Positions 63,987 through 64,000 of a stretch of DNA of 64,000 nucleotides are shown here, in pieces. The stretch covers positions 50,489 to 114,488 of the forward strand of contig JBDVMP010000024.1 in assembly GCA_039970095.1 (NCBI GenBank), in the 5' to 3' direction. The notes beneath the pieces were generated by a model. It ran no database searches. It worked only from the letters and a program-made list of their open reading frames with translations, and was not told where the DNA came from. How positions within the stretch are numbered: position 1 is the stretch's first letter; the number at the start of each line of letters is the position of its first letter. The position numbers and the translations under genes were made by a program. This DNA comes from JAMZMI01 sp039970095 (GTDB lineage Bacteria; Bacteroidota; Bacteroidia; Cytophagales; Cyclobacteriaceae).

Positions 63987-64000
63987 GCAAGGCAAAAAGC

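Noticed and set aside
1..64000. CRISPR arrays, tRNA or rRNA genes, prophage or complete insertion sequences
   Set aside because: No regularly spaced direct repeats, no cloverleaf T-arm sequences, no transposase, integrase or phage structural genes were seen on either strand.

Overview
The window reads as chromosomal DNA of a marine-type Bacteroidota, most likely order Cytophagales. The evidence: a complete alternative complex III (ActA-F) cluster run together with an aa3-type cytochrome oxidase; two cell-surface proteins with type IX secretion C-terminal domains; the long (660-residue) IspG; the YeeE/DUF6691 pair; weak Shine-Dalgarno signals; and a textbook Bacteroidota promoter (TTTG-N19-TACATTTG) in front of actA. 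No rRNA, tRNA, CRISPR array or intact insertion sequence was seen. The species cannot be named from this sequence.

Layout. 1-8180: housekeeping genes (DUF1015 protein, Maf, TolC/HlyD efflux pair, thymidylate synthase, an RND/MMPL-type exporter broken by a one-base frameshift, PrxQ peroxiredoxin). 8181-8419: gene-free cluster of REP-like palindromic repeats. 8420-13109: accessory, AT-rich stretch with a membrane protein, a DUF2130 coiled-coil protein, a lone UG/Abi-like reverse transcriptase, about 440 bases of non-coding DNA dense in perfect inverted repeats just upstream of the reverse transcriptase start, and a divergent unknown gene. 13110-19832: outer-membrane protein, LeuRS, FGE-fold T9SS cargo. 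20049-30167: vanadium haloperoxidase-like T9SS cargo, YeeE/YedE sulfur transport pair, lipoproteins, GDSL esterase, IspG, SDR, MlaE/MlaF lipid transporter. 30201-35053: lipoprotein, MFS transporter, TonB receptor of haem-receptor type. 35161-43739: giant outer-membrane protein, multi-TM histidine kinase and four small genes of the oxidase-assembly type.

43791-58576 is one 13-gene respiratory operon on the minus strand: actA-B-C-D-E-F, coxB, coxA, ctaA, ctaB, two coxC-like genes and the subunit IV gene. It starts at a recognisable promoter and ends at a strong hairpin terminator. It couples quinol oxidation (ACIII) to oxygen reduction (aa3) and includes haem A synthesis. 58795-63926 is a tightly overlapping five-gene operon: a 5'-truncated Na+ symporter, GNAT, M20 amidohydrolase, alanine racemase and ornithine-racemase-like protein. 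It suggests uptake and stereochemical handling of amino acids or their N-acyl derivatives.

The best candidate for an undescribed system is the reverse transcriptase at 10320-11822 together with the structured leader at 11832-12153. The bases immediately before its start codon can fold as a three-way junction, preceded by several more hairpins. This is the arrangement expected of a defence-associated reverse transcriptase with a cognate non-coding RNA. The function is inference; the base pairing can be read directly from the sequence.
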